This document shows positions 45,610 through 57,571 of a stretch of 64,000 bases of DNA, piece by piece (positions within the stretch are counted from its first letter, which is position 1; every line of letters starts with the position of its first letter). A model generated the notes under the pieces. That model was not told the origin of the DNA. It was given only the letters and a program-made list of their open reading frames with translations, and did no database searches. A program made the translations under genes and the position numbers. The stretch is from positions 56,637,468 to 56,701,467 of the forward strand of contig NC_089781.1 in assembly GCF_040412425.1 (NCBI RefSeq). Reading direction: 5' to 3'. The DNA comes from Macrobrachium rosenbergii. Taxonomy: Eukaryota; Arthropoda; Malacostraca; Decapoda; Palaemonidae.

Positions 45610-46845
45610 TCATGTTCTTATCAATGCCTTTCTGGCTTCTGCAGCTATTTGAGCAGCCCTCCTTGGGCGGGTGCTTGACTGAATGTCATCTGTTGGAGGA
45701 TTAGTTTTCCTTATCTCCTGCCACAGCTCTAGGGGGTATAACTTAATTATAGGTCTCATAAGCTGGCTATGTGCCATTCTTAGAGTAGCCACTCTTGGGA
45801 CCTTGTCTCTCCCCATGTGTAAGTCAATCACTTGGCCCAACTTCCACTTGCTCCTTGGCCCCTCGTCATGAATGAGGACAATTTCCCCTATCCTGGGCCA
45901 AGAGCCATGTACCGCTCCTACTCGATGGGACTCTCTTAACATTAAATACTCCCTCTCCCATCTCTTCCACAAGTCGTCACACAACTTGGATATGTATAGG
46001 AATATTTTCTCGGTGAACTCTCTCCGTCCATAGGTATGGTCACCAGAGATCTCTTCCCAGTTTACTACTTCTCTTGGGAAGGACTTGAGCTTTTGTCCAA
46101 GGATCAAATGGTTAGGGGTTAAAATTTCCAGCTGATTCAAATCCCCGGACGTGTAACTTAATGCTCTGTCATTGATAATTCCCTCCAGCTCCACTAGCAC
46201 GCAGGTCTGTGGTATTGAAAGGTTGCTTACATTGCACCCTGAACTCAGGTAATGGTGGAACTATATTGGGCCTATACGCCCTCCCCTGAGTGCTCCTACA
46301 AATAACACAATGGTGTATTATACTCTTAGTCAGTTACCTTATCTGTGGGATCCAGAACTCCTGTCTGACACTCACCACAGTGGCATTTACACCCATATGA
46401 GCATTAGCATCATGATGTTCTTTAATAATTACCCGAGTAACATAGCAATAGTATGGGAAACTTAACAGATTAGGGTAACTGCGTGTTCTAGTCTACCCAT
46501 ACACCTTATTACCCTGTTGTCCAGGTAAAGATTCAACTGGTGTATGAGAGCCAGTTTTGGTTTTCTTACCCCCTTCATCAAACTCTCATATTCCTCTTGG
46601 AAATATTCTCTTTGTATGATGGCAATGGTCTTATTCTTTGCCTCTTGGAGTTCTTCCAAGGTCAGTTCACCATGCCTCTTCATACTGATTGAACTCCTAC
46701 AATTATTAAAAAATCGTAGGATCCATGCTGTGGTCCTATAAACCTTTTTAACCTTGCTGAATCTCTCCCAATTCAGCAAGTGAGTATTACCATTCAGGTT
46801 GTCCCCTACAGTATTGACCAAAATGTTCTCTTCCCTACCCTGCAT
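45610..46845 (-). pseudogene. BEL/Pao integrase-region remnant of element H
   Basis: Starting at the right, a frame of 127 residues holds FFNNCRSSISMKRHGELTLE and IIQREYFQEEYESLMKGV, typical of the segment before the integrase zinc finger. Broken frames then give GVNATVVSVRQEFWIPQIR and HHCVICRSTQGRAYRP, the H-C-C part of the zinc finger. The text jumps from PFNTTDL to VELEGIINDRALSY, skipping the catalytic core. The 196-residue final frame includes LWKRWEREYLMLRESHR, GEIVLIHDEGPRSKWKLGQV and RPIIKLYPLEL, the Pao integrase C-terminal domain. Without the core it cannot be an active integrase. Confidence 0.8.
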
Positions 46846-46924
46846 AAGTGATCCATCAACCCATGACCTATCTATTGGCCAAGAGGAATTTTTTAACCAA
46901 GGGGGTCCCTGTCACCAGAAAGAA

Positions 46925-47840
46925 CTATCCAAGATCACAGATCACAGATTGCCGTTGTTCTTCTGCAAAAGCAGATACCGTTGTCAATGTATTAGCTTTT
47001 GCTGTTTTAGTCTGTGGAAAAGCCCTCAAATTGTGTATTTCTTCTTCAAGATGTTTTTTAAAGGTGTCAAATTTCAGCCAATCTTCTCTACACCTTCGTT
47101 TTACTATTTCACTTACACTACCTGGTAGTTTGGTGTAGAGCAAGATGATAAATAATTCACTCAATTCCAGTTTTTCACTCTCCAGTGATCTTATGCAGCA
47201 TTCGAATTTCACTCTAAAACCATGTAGCGATTCTGCATCTGCCTTGGGAGTCTCAGTTTGGAAGAGTTTTCTAACTAAACACAACTTTATTTCATCTGCC
47301 ATAGGTCTCTTTTAACAAGTTCACTGCTTGCAAATATTTATCACCTTCTAATTAAAAACCAGATATCAGTTCCAGAGCCCTCACCTTCCAATAGGCCCTT
47401 CAGATAAGAAAACTTCTGTATATTCTCAAAATCAGTACGTTGATGTACTGATACTTCATAAAGTTCCCAAAATGAATTCCATTCCATTAAATCACCATCG
47501 AAATGTTTGAGGCCTAATTTGGGTAACTACACAGTAGCTTTAAGAGGCAATATCATTGCACTAGGTTCACCTCTTACAGCTAGAAGACTTATGATGGAGG
47601 AATTTAGCCTATGAATTTCGGTGCCTACCTTTAGGCTATATTCAGCTTGATTCATAATTTGGTCAGGTTGTTCTCCGGGATCTGTTAGATTCAATAATTC
47701 ATTATCCAATTCCTGGATTTTCTGTAAATATTCCTTCAGGGAGTCTCTCAATGAAGAAATACTATTGATATCACCTGCATCAATAGTGGTTTCAACCTTT
47801 TTTGACCAGTTAGTTATCACAGACTTAAAACCCCCCATCT
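46925..47840 (-). pseudogene. BEL/Pao Gag remnant of element H
   Basis: Frame 1 (from 47838) begins MGGFKSVITNWSKKVETTI, has a coiled-coil-like stretch YLQKIQELDNELLNL and ends near LPLKATV. The text continues out of frame with the LPKL-F-GD-W-FW pattern (47380-47525) common to Pao Gag. Frame 2 (47302-46925) has CIRSLESEKLELSEL, LPGSVSEIVKRRC and FKKHLEEEIHNL, the later Gag region. Gag then runs into integrase-adjacent sequence, so RT and RNase H were lost by deletion. Confidence 0.7.
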
Positions 47841-48521
47841 CCTCTTCAACTCTCCTAGGTCAGACATCTTAGCCTATAATTTACCAACACCTAGTGTACA
47901 AGTTTGTAATTACTAAAACTGTACAAACTGCCAACTCCAAAAAAATATATATATACCACATTAGCAAATATATTTAAAAGTTGACTACACATCAATTAAT
48001 GGTAGATCACTACTGGTTATATTGTATACATATATGTATATATATATGTGCCCTTGACTACACATACATATATACAATGCACAACAGGGTTTATTCCATA
48101 TTAAGGGGAGCGCACGCTTATATAGAAATGATGCTCCGATTTTTATGAAATTTCTATATGTTATACATATATATAAGGTGATGTTCCAGTAAAAATTTGA
48201 GAGTGATCGGATGATTATTTTGGATTTTATTTAAAAAATAAAAAATAAAAAAATTTAAAATGTTTCTCCTTCATTTTTAGAGCTAGTGCAATGCAACTTA
48301 ATACACAGAAAGTATATCATAGTAGGAAAAAAATTAAGGGAAGAGTTTTTCTATTTTTCCTTTTTTTTTTGGATGGGGGCGAGGGGGGGATTTTCCCCCC
48401 AAATTTGTATAATTTGATTATCACGGGTTCCTCGTCAACCAAAGAAAAAGTCTAGCCCCCCAAAATATTCGTCTTTCTTTCCTCTTTCCAATGGTATATT
48501 TAACTTTAAAATTGGCCTAAA

Positions 48522-48855
48522 AAAGGGATTTTGACAGAGGAAAAATCTATTTCTGAGGAAGGTCCCGTGTCACCCGGTGAAATTCCATTACAGCACGAAT
48601 TTCTAGGTATAACAATGCTAGATATACCAGAGAAAAAGAGCTTTCAGGAAAGCTGGGGTTACTACCCCAGTCGAGCGTCTTCTAGGAAGACGTCGGTATA
48701 AGGAAGGGTGAGTGAAATACCACTACCACGGAAATATACTCGAAAGATCTCTCCTTATCAAAACCCCGAAAAGAGTGGTGAGCCGTTACAGCCCCCACAC
48801 TCAACACCCGCCAGGACGGCGACACCAGCGCCACCTACTTCATTCCATGCTAGCA
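48522..48855. repeat. Left (3') inverted terminal repeat of element E
   Basis: Reverse complement of 59325-59635, readable from TTTCTAGGTATAACAATGCT through CGCCAGGACGGCGACACCAG to ATTCCATGCTAGCAC. The outermost AGGGATTTTGACAGAGG is unique to this end. Confidence 0.85.
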
Positions 48856-48913
48856 CTAACCCCAGACTTGGCATGTGCAAGTAGGGGGAAAGTACTAGAT
48901 GAGCTAGGGAGGG

Positions 48914-48986
48914 TCACCGGGTGACACGGGACCTTCCTCAGAAATAGATTTTTCCTCTGTCAAAATCCCTTTTCTGAGTCCAGAAA
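48914..48986. repeat. ICR of element E, partly deleted
   Basis: TCACCGGGTGACACGGGACC, CAGAAATAG and TTTGTC-type sequence lead to TTTTCTGAGTCCAG, after which the arm complementary to GTGTCA is missing and AAATGAAATAGTG follows directly. In B and C that arm is present. The second half of the ICR is therefore shortened by about 16-18 bases. Confidence 0.75.
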
Positions 48987-49324
48987 TGAAATAGTGATAG
49001 AGAATCATGCCAAGACTGCAACTACAAGGAAAAAAATGGGGGTAATCTGAAGAAAATGCAAAACTTTTACGAAAATAATTTTAATCAAGTAATCTCTTTC
49101 ATGTAGCAAGAATACTAAAACTAAGATATATTAAATCTAAGGCACATCGAAAAAACTTAATACTATAAAACAAGGGGAGGTCCCTGGTATGACGGAAAAA
49201 AAAAAAAACCTCAAAACTTAAAACTACGGTAAAAAAATTAAATGTGCATAGGACAAGTAAACACAACCTTAATACTATAACATGAACTTAGCTAAACACG
49301 TAAGAACAAGACTAATGAAATTAT

Positions 49325-49565
49325 ATAAGGCAGTCCCCGGTTTCACGACGGTTCCCTTAATACTATACACGCTTTTCAAATTATTCATCAGAAATTATTT
49401 CCTAAACACGTAAGGCAGAATAATCATAATTTGAAGGTTTTTTGATGTAAAACTCAATGATAATGCAGTTTACATCAATGAAAAAGTAATATATGATTTT
49501 TGACGATTTTCGACTGTTCCGGGATTTTCGGGTTACGTGGAGCCAAATAAAAACTGTCCAGTACC
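49325..49565. repeat. Short pogo-like nonautonomous element in E's 3' region
   Basis: CAGTCCCCGGTTTCACGACG begins a segment with ACGCTTTTCAAATTATT, TAATCATAATTTGAAGG and AATGCAGTTTACATC, shared in reverse with 24970-25145 in element D. The right end is unclear (AACTGTCC near 49555). No coding capacity. From 48990 to 49757 nothing else was recognised. Confidence 0.5.
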
Positions 49566-49757
49566 CCATAAGAGCCAAATAAAACCGTCATGGAGAAAAA
49601 CATTATGGCATGTCAGATTACACTTTTCCATCAGTAGATACAAGATACATCAATATGAGGGGCCAGGCAGTGAGGCATAAACAACCAGGAGAATAAGCAG
49701 AGAAGTAAATGAGGCAGGCGGGCGGGGGGGAAAAGGAAAGGATAAGGAAATGATTAT

Positions 49758-50855
49758 TTAAGGTGGGGAGATGACACTTCCCACTGCTATTGTAGAATAT
49801 TTCAGGGCTTCGAGCGATTTTAAATAGTGGCGTTTAAACACTAGAGGTGATTTCCAACCCGTATATTTAGATAACTCTGAAAAGTCCATATTATGAAAGT
49901 AATTAATAGAAGTAGCAACTGCTCGAATATCATGAACTTTAGGAACTGAATCTGGGTTGGCCTGTTTAATGAAATACAGGATTTGTTGCCTTATAGCATT
50001 CAGAGAAAGAGTACCACCTTTCTCCCTGATAAAAAGAGGACCCGACTTACTCTGTGGAGTTCTTAAAAGGTAAGATTTAAGTGTATAAACTGGACATAAA
50101 GATTGGTCTTGAGGAAGGGGCACCACCTTCCAAGGAGACCACCTGTCCTGTGGGTCTTCGTTCTTAGCTAAAAATCTAGGGTCAGGGGAAAGGAGGACCT
50201 CTCCAGATGGGAGGAAGTTAACAAAACTATCACCTCTAGTGAGAGCCGACAGCTCTGAGATTCTAGCACCTGAAGCCAAGCTAATCAAAAATAATGTCCT
50301 CCTTAACAGATCCTGATAAGAGCAATGAGAGTTGTCCAACTCTGATGCTAACTTAAGGACGTCATTGAGAAACCACGTAACCGAATGTGGACGTGATACT
50401 GGTCTCAGACGAGCGCATGCTCTGGGGATGGATGAAAAATAGGAATCTGTAAGGTCGATTTTAAAGCCGTAAAGAAATACTTTCTTCAATGCCGACTTGA
50501 CTGTGGTAATAGTGGCAGGGGCCAGGCCTTTCTCAAACAGTGACCTAAAGAAGGAAACTCCTAAATTAGTCGTCATGATTTTGGCTTCAGAAGCTTTCAG
50601 GAAGGAGGCTAATTTTTTGACTGCTGAGTCATACTGTCTAAGAGTAGAATCTCTTTTATCTGATTCTAAAAACAGAGTGTTGACAGGGTCAATGTTCGCT
50701 CCTTTTTGGGCTGCGAATTTTATAAAGTCCATAAAACTAGGGCATTCTGAATCCTTGAGGAAGCTGACACAGTCTTGGTTTGTACTGTCTGGGTCAGAAT
50801 GGGCTTGGGAATCCGAAGACTCCTTAATCCCAGTTCCTGAAGGAGAGGGAACCAA
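49758..50855 (-). CDS. Intact DIRS tyrosine recombinase, element E
   Basis: A 365-residue open frame. Residues 30-170 form the N-terminal DNA-binding domain (SFLKDSECPSFMDFIKFAAQ, STLRQYDSAVKKLASFLKAS, SFFRSLFEKGLAPATITTVK). Catalytic residues are readable: Arg198 in SGARISEL, a Lys near 231 in LAKNEDPQ, His308 and Arg311 in HDIR, Trp334 in GWKSP and Tyr344 in KRHYLKSL (codon 49824-49826). The protein would cut and join circular retrotransposon DNA into the genome in the nucleus. Its start overlaps the RNase H region in another frame. It is the only complete recombinase in the window; expression is unproven since the element is otherwise broken. Confidence 0.9.
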   Translation of the reverse strand: MVPSPSGTGIKESSDSQAHSDPDSTNQDCVSFLKDSECPSFMDFIKFAAQKGANIDPVNTLFLESDKRDSTLRQYDSAVKKLASFLKASEAKIMTTNLGVSFFRSLFEKGLAPATITTVKSALKKVFLYGFKIDLTDSYFSSIPRACARLRPVSRPHSVTWFLNDVLKLASELDNSHCSYQDLLRRTLFLISLASGARISELSALTRGDSFVNFLPSGEVLLSPDPRFLAKNEDPQDRWSPWKVVPLPQDQSLCPVYTLKSYLLRTPQSKSGPLFIREKGGTLSLNAIRQQILYFIKQANPDSVPKVHDIRAVATSINYFHNMDFSELSKYTGWKSPLVFKRHYLKSLEALKYSTIAVGSVISPP

Positions 50856-51493
50856 TTGCTCTTCGGCCAGTAGGGGGCTACTAGGGCTGGTTGACCCTTG
50901 AATGTCCTGAGTTTGTGTAATACTTTCAGCAGTAAATTTATTGGAGGAACAGATAAATCTTCTCCCAATTGTTCCAATCTACTGTTATTGCGTCTGTGGC
51001 GAACGCCTGAGGGTCCAGGTTGGGGGCCACGAACAGGGGAGCTTGAAGTTGCTCTCCGTTGCAAACAGATCCACTTGGAGACCAGGAACCTGGCGGCAAA
51101 TCCATTTGAAAGATTCCACATCCAGGGACCATTCCGTCTCCAACGGGTAGTCCTGGACAGGAATCCGCCACCACGCCGTACTCCGCTAGATGGGTGGCTG
51201 ACAGGTGCCAGCCGTGCTTGTTCGCCAGGGGAGAAGATAGCAACCATTACTTGGTTTACTCGACCTGATTTGGAGCCGCCCCTGTTGATGCAATGAACTA
51301 CCACTGCGCTGTCTAATACCAGCCTGATATGAATCCGGTTGGGGGGGCGGATTTTCTTCAGAGTTAGAAAGACCGCCATAGCTTCCAGGGTATTTATATG
51401 GAACTGCTGAAACATTGTGGACCACGTTCCTTGTACTTTCTGTTTTGGTGAATATCCCCCCCAGCCGCTTAGAGAAGCGTCTGTGTGGATAAC
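50720..51493 (-). pseudogene. RNase H region of element E (3' part)
   Basis: Blocks FHINTLEAMAVFLTLKKIRP, HIRLVLDSAVVVHCINRG and INLLLKVLHKLRTFKGQPAL match B and C. The stretch between 51240 and 51000 is frame-shuffled relative to B (HLAEYGVVADS in one frame). The left boundary overlaps the recombinase start; the right boundary is the TA at the mariner insertion, where the VIHTDAS block is cut. Confidence 0.75.
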
Positions 51494-51495
51494 TA

Positions 51496-54231
51496 TAGTT
51501 CGACAGATCTAAACTGAGAGATTGTTGTTTTTTTTGGGTAAGAACCCTGTTGCCACATCTACCAGTATCCAGTTTTTAATACCTTACTTTATAACACATG
51601 AATCAATAAATGAGTAGTTTAAAGTTTTTAGCATGTTTTGATGTACTTTACACGTTCACATAGTGTGATTTTAATTTTATTTGTAAATAAGATGAGAAAT
51701 CGCATTTATAAACGCGTGACAAATGCTTCGAAAGACGCTGCCACTTTTCTTGTAACCTTTGACAGGCGATATGAAGGTGGGGACAAGCCTATTAAACCAT
51801 GAAGTTTATCTCTTAAGCTACCCTTTGATAAGCCCGACCGCCCGTCTAGCTGAGAACTTAATTACGCGCCAAAAGAATGACTTCTTCCTTTAGTTTACCG
51901 AGAACAATAGTCAGTAGTGAAATTAATTCATTCCTTCAGAAAGTACGCTGTGATACGGTTGATCATGGAAGAGTTTCCAAGCGGTCATCTGCCAGGAAAA
52001 GCCCGACGAATGGCTTATTACGTTTATAAGTACTTTGTCACAGAAAAACTGAATGGCGGTCCACTTTGTGATGTATCGCAGCAGTTCTCCGTGCCACTGA
52101 GGCAACAAAGTTGAGCGGTTACCATTCATCGTTGTTGCAAAGAGGCAAGAGAGTCTGAGGAAAATGATGCAACTCCGCCGCTCAGCAACAAGAAGAAATG
52201 GAAAAGGTCAAAACCTGTGACAAACAGACGATTTTAATAAATGTACTTTTATGGAGAATTGTTCTCAATTTCTATGTCAGAGAAGAAAACTCAATCTTGA
52301 TCAAATCCTGTGTGAATTTAAAGAAAATACGGAATTCAGTGGAAGTAAGGAATCTTTTCCGCATAATTTTAAAAGAAATGGGTTTTAAATACGGAAGAGT
52401 GGACGGAAAACCATTTCTTCTGGAACGGCCTGATGTGGTTAGTGCAAGAACAGCATTTCTAAGGAAAATGAAAATTATTCGAGAGAAGGGGAGTGATTCA
52501 GTGATATACATAGACGAAACTTGGGTAAATCAAAACTATACAGTGAATCATTGCTGGATGGATACGAATTCAAAAAAAGCAACGGGAGAGAAACCGCCTA
52601 CTGGAAGAGGAAAAGACTCATCATTCTGCATGCTGGCTCTAAGGAAGGATTTGTACAAAATGCAGACTTAGTGTTTGAATCTAAAATGATGGTGATTACC
52701 ACCATCAAATGAATTCTAAAATGTTTGAAGAATGGTTCAAGTATCAACTTTTCCAAATATACCGCCATCGCTCATCCTTGTTTTGGTTAACGCCTCATAT
52801 CATTCCGCATTTAATTGACAAACCTCCGACAATGGCAGACAAAAAGATGTTATGAAGGAGTGGCTAAAGAATAAGGGTGCAAATCCAAGTGATAATTTGA
52901 ACAAGTGTGAATTACTGGAAATGGTCAAATCACTGTTGTATGGAATCAGACATGATTATGTTATAGACAGAATGGCACGAGACAATGGACATCAAGTGGT
53001 TAGGTTACCTCCATATCACTGTGAATACATTCCCATTGAACTGATTTGGGCCCAAGTAAAGACCTATGTGGCAAAAGAAACAATTTTAAAATGGCTGATC
53101 TTAAACCTCTCGTCAAAGAAGCAATTCAGTCAGTGACGGCTGAAAACTGGGCAAATGCAGTTAAACATTCCGAAAATTTGCAAATAGCCGATGCTGCAAA
53201 AGATATCTGTATCGATAAATATATTGACTCGTTCGTTATTGAACTAAGGTCATCTGATTCTTCGTAATGTACATTTTGTATATAATCATATTATTGCAAT
53301 TCCTGTGGTAATTACCGTAAATAAATTATTTCTCTCCCAATGATGAGTTTATGTGCAACAACCTTATAAAAAGTAAAAATTGTTACATGATTTAGATTTA
53401 TGAGTTATAATCAATCTTTTTTTTTTTACACTATGTTTTCATTTCTGTATGTCATATATTTTTCAGAAGAAAATGTCATAAGAAATGATGCATAGTAATG
53501 GCCGATTTTTTTTTTTACTTTAAATGCAAAACAGTTTTAGATAAAATGCCATGTATTTTATGCAAAACTTGAAAGGTATACATTATAAAAACATAAGAGA
53601 ATATTACAACCTTAAAAGTTATAACCAAATAGAATGGAGATCAATGAAATTGTAGTCAAGAGAGAATAAGGCAGAATACTGTGTGGTTTTAAAGATAAAA
53701 TATACTATGAAAAAGGAAATGAAACTAAAGTAAATCATAACTTGATGAATGAAGATTAAGGGAAACTTAAAATACGGGCAATGAAATGCAAAATGTTACA
53801 AACTTGTTTAGGAAATGGATAGTATGGCAGACGGAAAAGTTAAATAATAAAAAAAGAATAAATATAAGGTACTCTACTGACGAGATTATATGAAAATGTC
53901 ATAAGACAATAAATGGTAATTACAGATTTTTATTACTTTTAATGAAAAAGATCATCAAATAAGATATGTAATGTACGTAAAATTTACAGGTAAAAGTCAT
54001 AGCAAATATAACAATAAATAAAGTCTCCAAAGTAATAACCAAATGGAATGGGGATGGAGTTAACGGATTAGGATTTATACGGTCACTTCCATTGAGTACT
54101 GTCCCAAATATTGCCCTACTGGGAGATGGCTGAAGACTTAAGAAGGGGACGATTTAAAGGTTAAGAGAGAAGTGGCAGCAGCGCTTTTCTCAAGGAGGTA
54201 AACAATCTATCAGTTTAGATCTGTCGAACTA
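51496..54231 (+). mobile_element. Tc1/mariner-type transposon M inside element E
   Basis: Terminal repeats TAGTTCGACAGATCTAAACT (51496) and the inverse AGTTTAGATCTGTCGAACTA (ending 54231) are exact over about 22 bases and continue to GATTGTT. TA flanks both ends (51494-51495 and 54232-54233). Comparison with element B (GGATCACTAGCGATGG) shows that removing the insert and one TA restores the RNase H sequence length. A degraded DDE transposase lies inside; the right 900 bp is AT-rich without genes. Confidence 0.88.
51917..53267 (+). pseudogene. Tc1/mariner-superfamily transposase of element M, degraded
   Basis: N-terminal helix-turn-helix text (KARRMAYYVYKYFVTEKLNG, then VSQQFSVP) stops at about 52114, and other frames continue. 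From 52198: NLFRIILKEMGFKYGRVDGK, then VIYIDETWVNQNYTVNHCW with the first catalytic Asp at about 52513. After a frameshift come DYHHQMNSKMFEEWF, LVNASYHSAFN and, from 52852, a frame with LPPYHCEYIPIELIWAQVK containing the catalytic Glu. The second Asp, normally in a DNA-YHS block, is Val here. At least three frame breaks are present. The family moves by cut and paste at TA. Confidence 0.82.
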
Positions 54232-54233
54232 TA

Positions 54234-55278
54234 GTGCCGGAGGGGGAAATTGAAGCGGAACTGTTTTGGACAGGCCTCTGACTGTGGTCCAAGGCCGCAG
54301 TCTTGTTTTTAAGATTCGAGGGATAGAGGAGACCTTGTCTCTGAGCTTGACATTTGCTCGACTCCGCCACACTCTGTTTATGTCTTTTTAATTTGGCTTT
54401 CAAGAGCAGGTCTGTTACTGAGGCAAAATTGAAGAGACCCAAGGACTCTTTTCTTGGGATCGGCGGGATGCCGATGGATTTTTGAGGAATCTCTTGGTGA
54501 GAGATGCTATCTCTTTCCTCTTGGGAGGCGGGAGAGATAACGTGGGGGGAGGACAGATCCCACTGGAGACCCAGCCACTGAAACCGGGACCTCGGAGTCA
54601 GGCGGGACTTCTCTGTTCAGCTGAAAACCTAGCGACTCCAGGAAATTGATGACTATGGACGGGCCTTCTGGCACCCAGAACAGTTGGTGCCCAAATTATC
54701 CAATCGCCTAGGTACGCTGCTAGGGATATTCCTTGGGACCGGAGTTGTTGTACTACCGTGTCTGCCAGCTTGGAATACCCTGGGTGCGATGTTCAGACCG
54801 GCGGGCATGACCCTGAAGGAGTAGGCTTGATTCCCGAGTCTGAAACCGAGGAACTGAGAGAAGTTCCGCGCAATCGGACGTGATAATAAGCGCCTGAAAG
54901 ATCGATAGAGGTGGTGACGGCCCCACGCCGGAAGTAGAGTCCGCACCTGAGCTACCGTAAGCATGCGAAACTTGTCGATTTTATGTAGAGATTTAGACGC
55001 GACAGATCCAGGATCACTCTTTGCTGATCGGAATCTTTTTTGGGAACAGTAAATAACCTGCCTTGAAACTTTAGGTGCCTTGCTTTCTTTATTGCTCGTT
55101 TGTTGAGCAATTCTGTTACGTAATCCTGTAGGATTGATGTGGGTGGCTGGTAAAACCTGGTTAGAGGAGGAGGGTTCTTGATCCAGCTCCACCCTAGTCC
55201 CTTGGACACAATGCTGTGTGCCCAAGGGCTGAAGGTCCATTGGTCCCTGAACCAAAACAGGCGACCGCCTACCACCAT
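54234..55278 (-). pseudogene. Reverse transcriptase and RNase H start of element E
   Basis: LFRDQWTFSPWAHSIVSKGL, FTVPKKDSDQQRVILDLSRL and FLGFRLGNQAYSFRVMPAGL are readable in two frames. The active-site block at 54700-54714 reads YLGD, not YLDD: the codon at 54706-54708 is GGC, so a metal-binding Asp is Gly. FNFASVTDLLLKAKLKRH near 54400 leads into RNase H, which is interrupted at 54231. Frameshifts lie near 54960 and 54600. Confidence 0.82.
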
Positions 55279-55499
55279 GCTCTCTCAGTGGGAGGGAGCG
55301 GGTTTATTCCCCTACCACATCCAGGCCTTCCCTTGGGGTGGTGTTGGGCCTTCCTCTATGGGGGCTTTGCCTCTTCCTCCCCTTGCAACCCTATTGAGGC
55401 TGTGAAAGAACCCACGGCCCTCATATGTGGGGTTGTATGCTGGTGAGGTCACATAAGAGGGTGCTGCTGGTTGGACCAACACGTATTGTTGGGGGTGAG

Positions 55500-57291
55500 C
55501 CTTGAAGTAGACGGCTGGGCTACTGCCGAGACCGGGACGGCTTGACTACCGCCTGATGGGGCCTCTTATGCCTCCTGAAGCGCTTTGCCTCCTCTCGCCT
55601 GGGGGGCCGGACGATTCTGGGGTCTTGCGCTATAAGCGGAAATGCCCAGCGAGAGCGCAGACTCTGATTGGCCCGTGTAGCTTCAGTCATGACGCTTGTA
55701 ACTCCTCGGCTTCCGGGAAGAGGTTAGGTCCCCAGGTCGAGCTTTTAACGAGTTTGTTAGGCTCGTGGCGGATGGTAGCATCGGCAAAGATGAACCTCCT
55801 GCATTCCAGTCTGGCCGTGATGAACTCATACAAGTCCGACTGGAAGCTTGCCAGGAAGGACTTAGCCAGAACCTGGAAAAAAGGTTCGTCTGAGCAGGAG
55901 ACGGTCGAAGCTTCTGTAAGGCAGCCGGAGCTCAAGGACCGGCTAACTTAGTCCGGGCCTCAAACTCTGCCTTCAAATAAAGATTCCGCAATTTAGGAGC
56001 TGCTCACTAAATTGCGTGGAAGCGCAGAGGGGTCCAGCTTCCCGACCGTGAAAGTGGACGGGCGCCCACCAGAATTCATTACTTCCTGGGAATACCAGTG
56101 AAGTAGGGTCTGTTTCCTAATTGTGGTAAGGGATTACCATCAAAGCATGCTCGGGCCGTAGCCAGAGCAACTTTGTCCAAGCAAGGGTGGGAAGGTCTTC
56201 TCCCAGGGTGAACATCGTAAAATTGCCCTTGAAAGGGGTCAATTTCAGTGTTCTCTGCCTGCCACTCCGGCCAGAGTGCGAGGAGAGCCGACTGAGCTTG
56301 GTCCCTAGGGACGATGACAGTCTCCCTAGGAACCTTGTTCGACCGAATCCAAGCTTCTTCTGTGAGCCTCACGAAGCCTGGATAAGGGGCAAGAGATCGG
56401 GGGAAGAACTCCACTTCCTCCAACCGCCTCGCCCCAGACCCTCAACTGTAAGTTTGCCATCGTGTTGGATGGCCCGGAGTGCGGCGCCAAGGGTTACCGA
56501 CATCGAACGCGGAGGTCCGCAGTGTCGGGGATAGCATACTGTGGTTCTGCCGGAGGTGGGCGAGCTATACCTGCCAGTATGTTATCATAACTGGCAAACT
56601 TATCGGTGATCGTTTTAAACCTAGAGTCTAGGTCCTCCGTAAACTTTTTGTAAAGTTCAGTGGCAAGGGCCTGTGCATCAAAAGAAGGCTGGCGAGGGGG
56701 GCTTGGTTTTGCAGCCCTCTTACTCGCGCTTTGCCGGAGGAACTAGATTTGCTCCCGGAGGCTACCGGTCCTGAAACCTTAGCCTTCGACGGGGGAAGGG
56801 CGATGCCTTCTGGAAGTCGAGGACTTGTAGCCCTTCGCCTTCCATGAAGTCTTCAACTTCAACTTGGGGATAGCAGACGGAGCTCTATCACCCAAGGAGG
56901 AAGACTTCACAAAACCTGTAAAAGAAGATACTGATGAAGCAGGGGAGTCAAACAGAGGGCGGCCCGCCCCAACATCCTCACTTACCTCACCACTTACCAC
57001 CTGGTCCGGCTCCGTATTCATTGGTTCCAGGTTGAGATCCAGGGCGGCTACATCCTCCGAGACTTCGGCATACAGGATATCCACTTGAGGTGGCTGGGTC
57101 GCATCCCGGATTTGTTGGATGATTGGGGTGGCAAGATCTTCAGGCACTGCGCCGCCACCCGTGCGCTCGGGTAAAGCAAGTCCTCAACCTGGCGTCGAGG
57201 ACGAGGGGCTTCCCGACGGAACATTCCTGCCGAACCCAGCCACCCAGGCCCGGAGGGATTCCAAGGCAGACTTCTTGGAAGCTTCGTCCGC
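55500..57291 (-). pseudogene. Gag-like main exon of element E, frameshifted
   Basis: Starts at acceptor TTTCCTTACAG (57292-57302 region, minus strand). Fragments in three frames match B and C: IIQQIRDATQPPQVDILYAE (57100), VEFFPRSLAPYPGFVRLTEE (56390), FIFADATIRHEPNKLVKS (55790). The Arg/Gly-rich tail region (55400-55560) is not clearly open. At least five frame changes. Confidence 0.75.
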
Positions 57292-57400
57292 CTGTAAGGA
57301 AAACCAGCAATTAGATAGGAACGAAAAAACCAGACCGGAACCTTTAAACAATATGCAATATGAGGAGCATGAACCGGGGGAAAAAAGGGCTATCACTTAC

Positions 57401-57571
57401 CGACTCATCCTGGATGGTTGAGCAGAGAGCAAAGCAAACCTCACAACCATCGGGGTGCCAAACAACCAGGTCGTCCAGTCGGACCGCACAACCAGCGTGG
57501 GTCCGGCATACTATGTGCCCGTAGGGTTGTTGAAGGGAGGCGGTACACCCCGGCTCCTCACAGCGAACAGT
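57401..57571 (-). CDS. Small zinc-ligand exon of the DIRS Gag-like gene, element E
   Basis: Lies between acceptor TTTTTACAG (minus strand, ending at 57572) and donor GATGAGTCG|GTAAGTGATAG (57400). It encodes TVRCEEPGCTASLQQPYGHI, CRTHAGCAVRLDDL and VWHPDGCEVCFALCS. Cys and His spacing is conserved with B and C; the initiator Met of B and C is Thr (ACT) here, so translation would have to begin in an upstream exon, or the start is lost. Confidence 0.7.
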
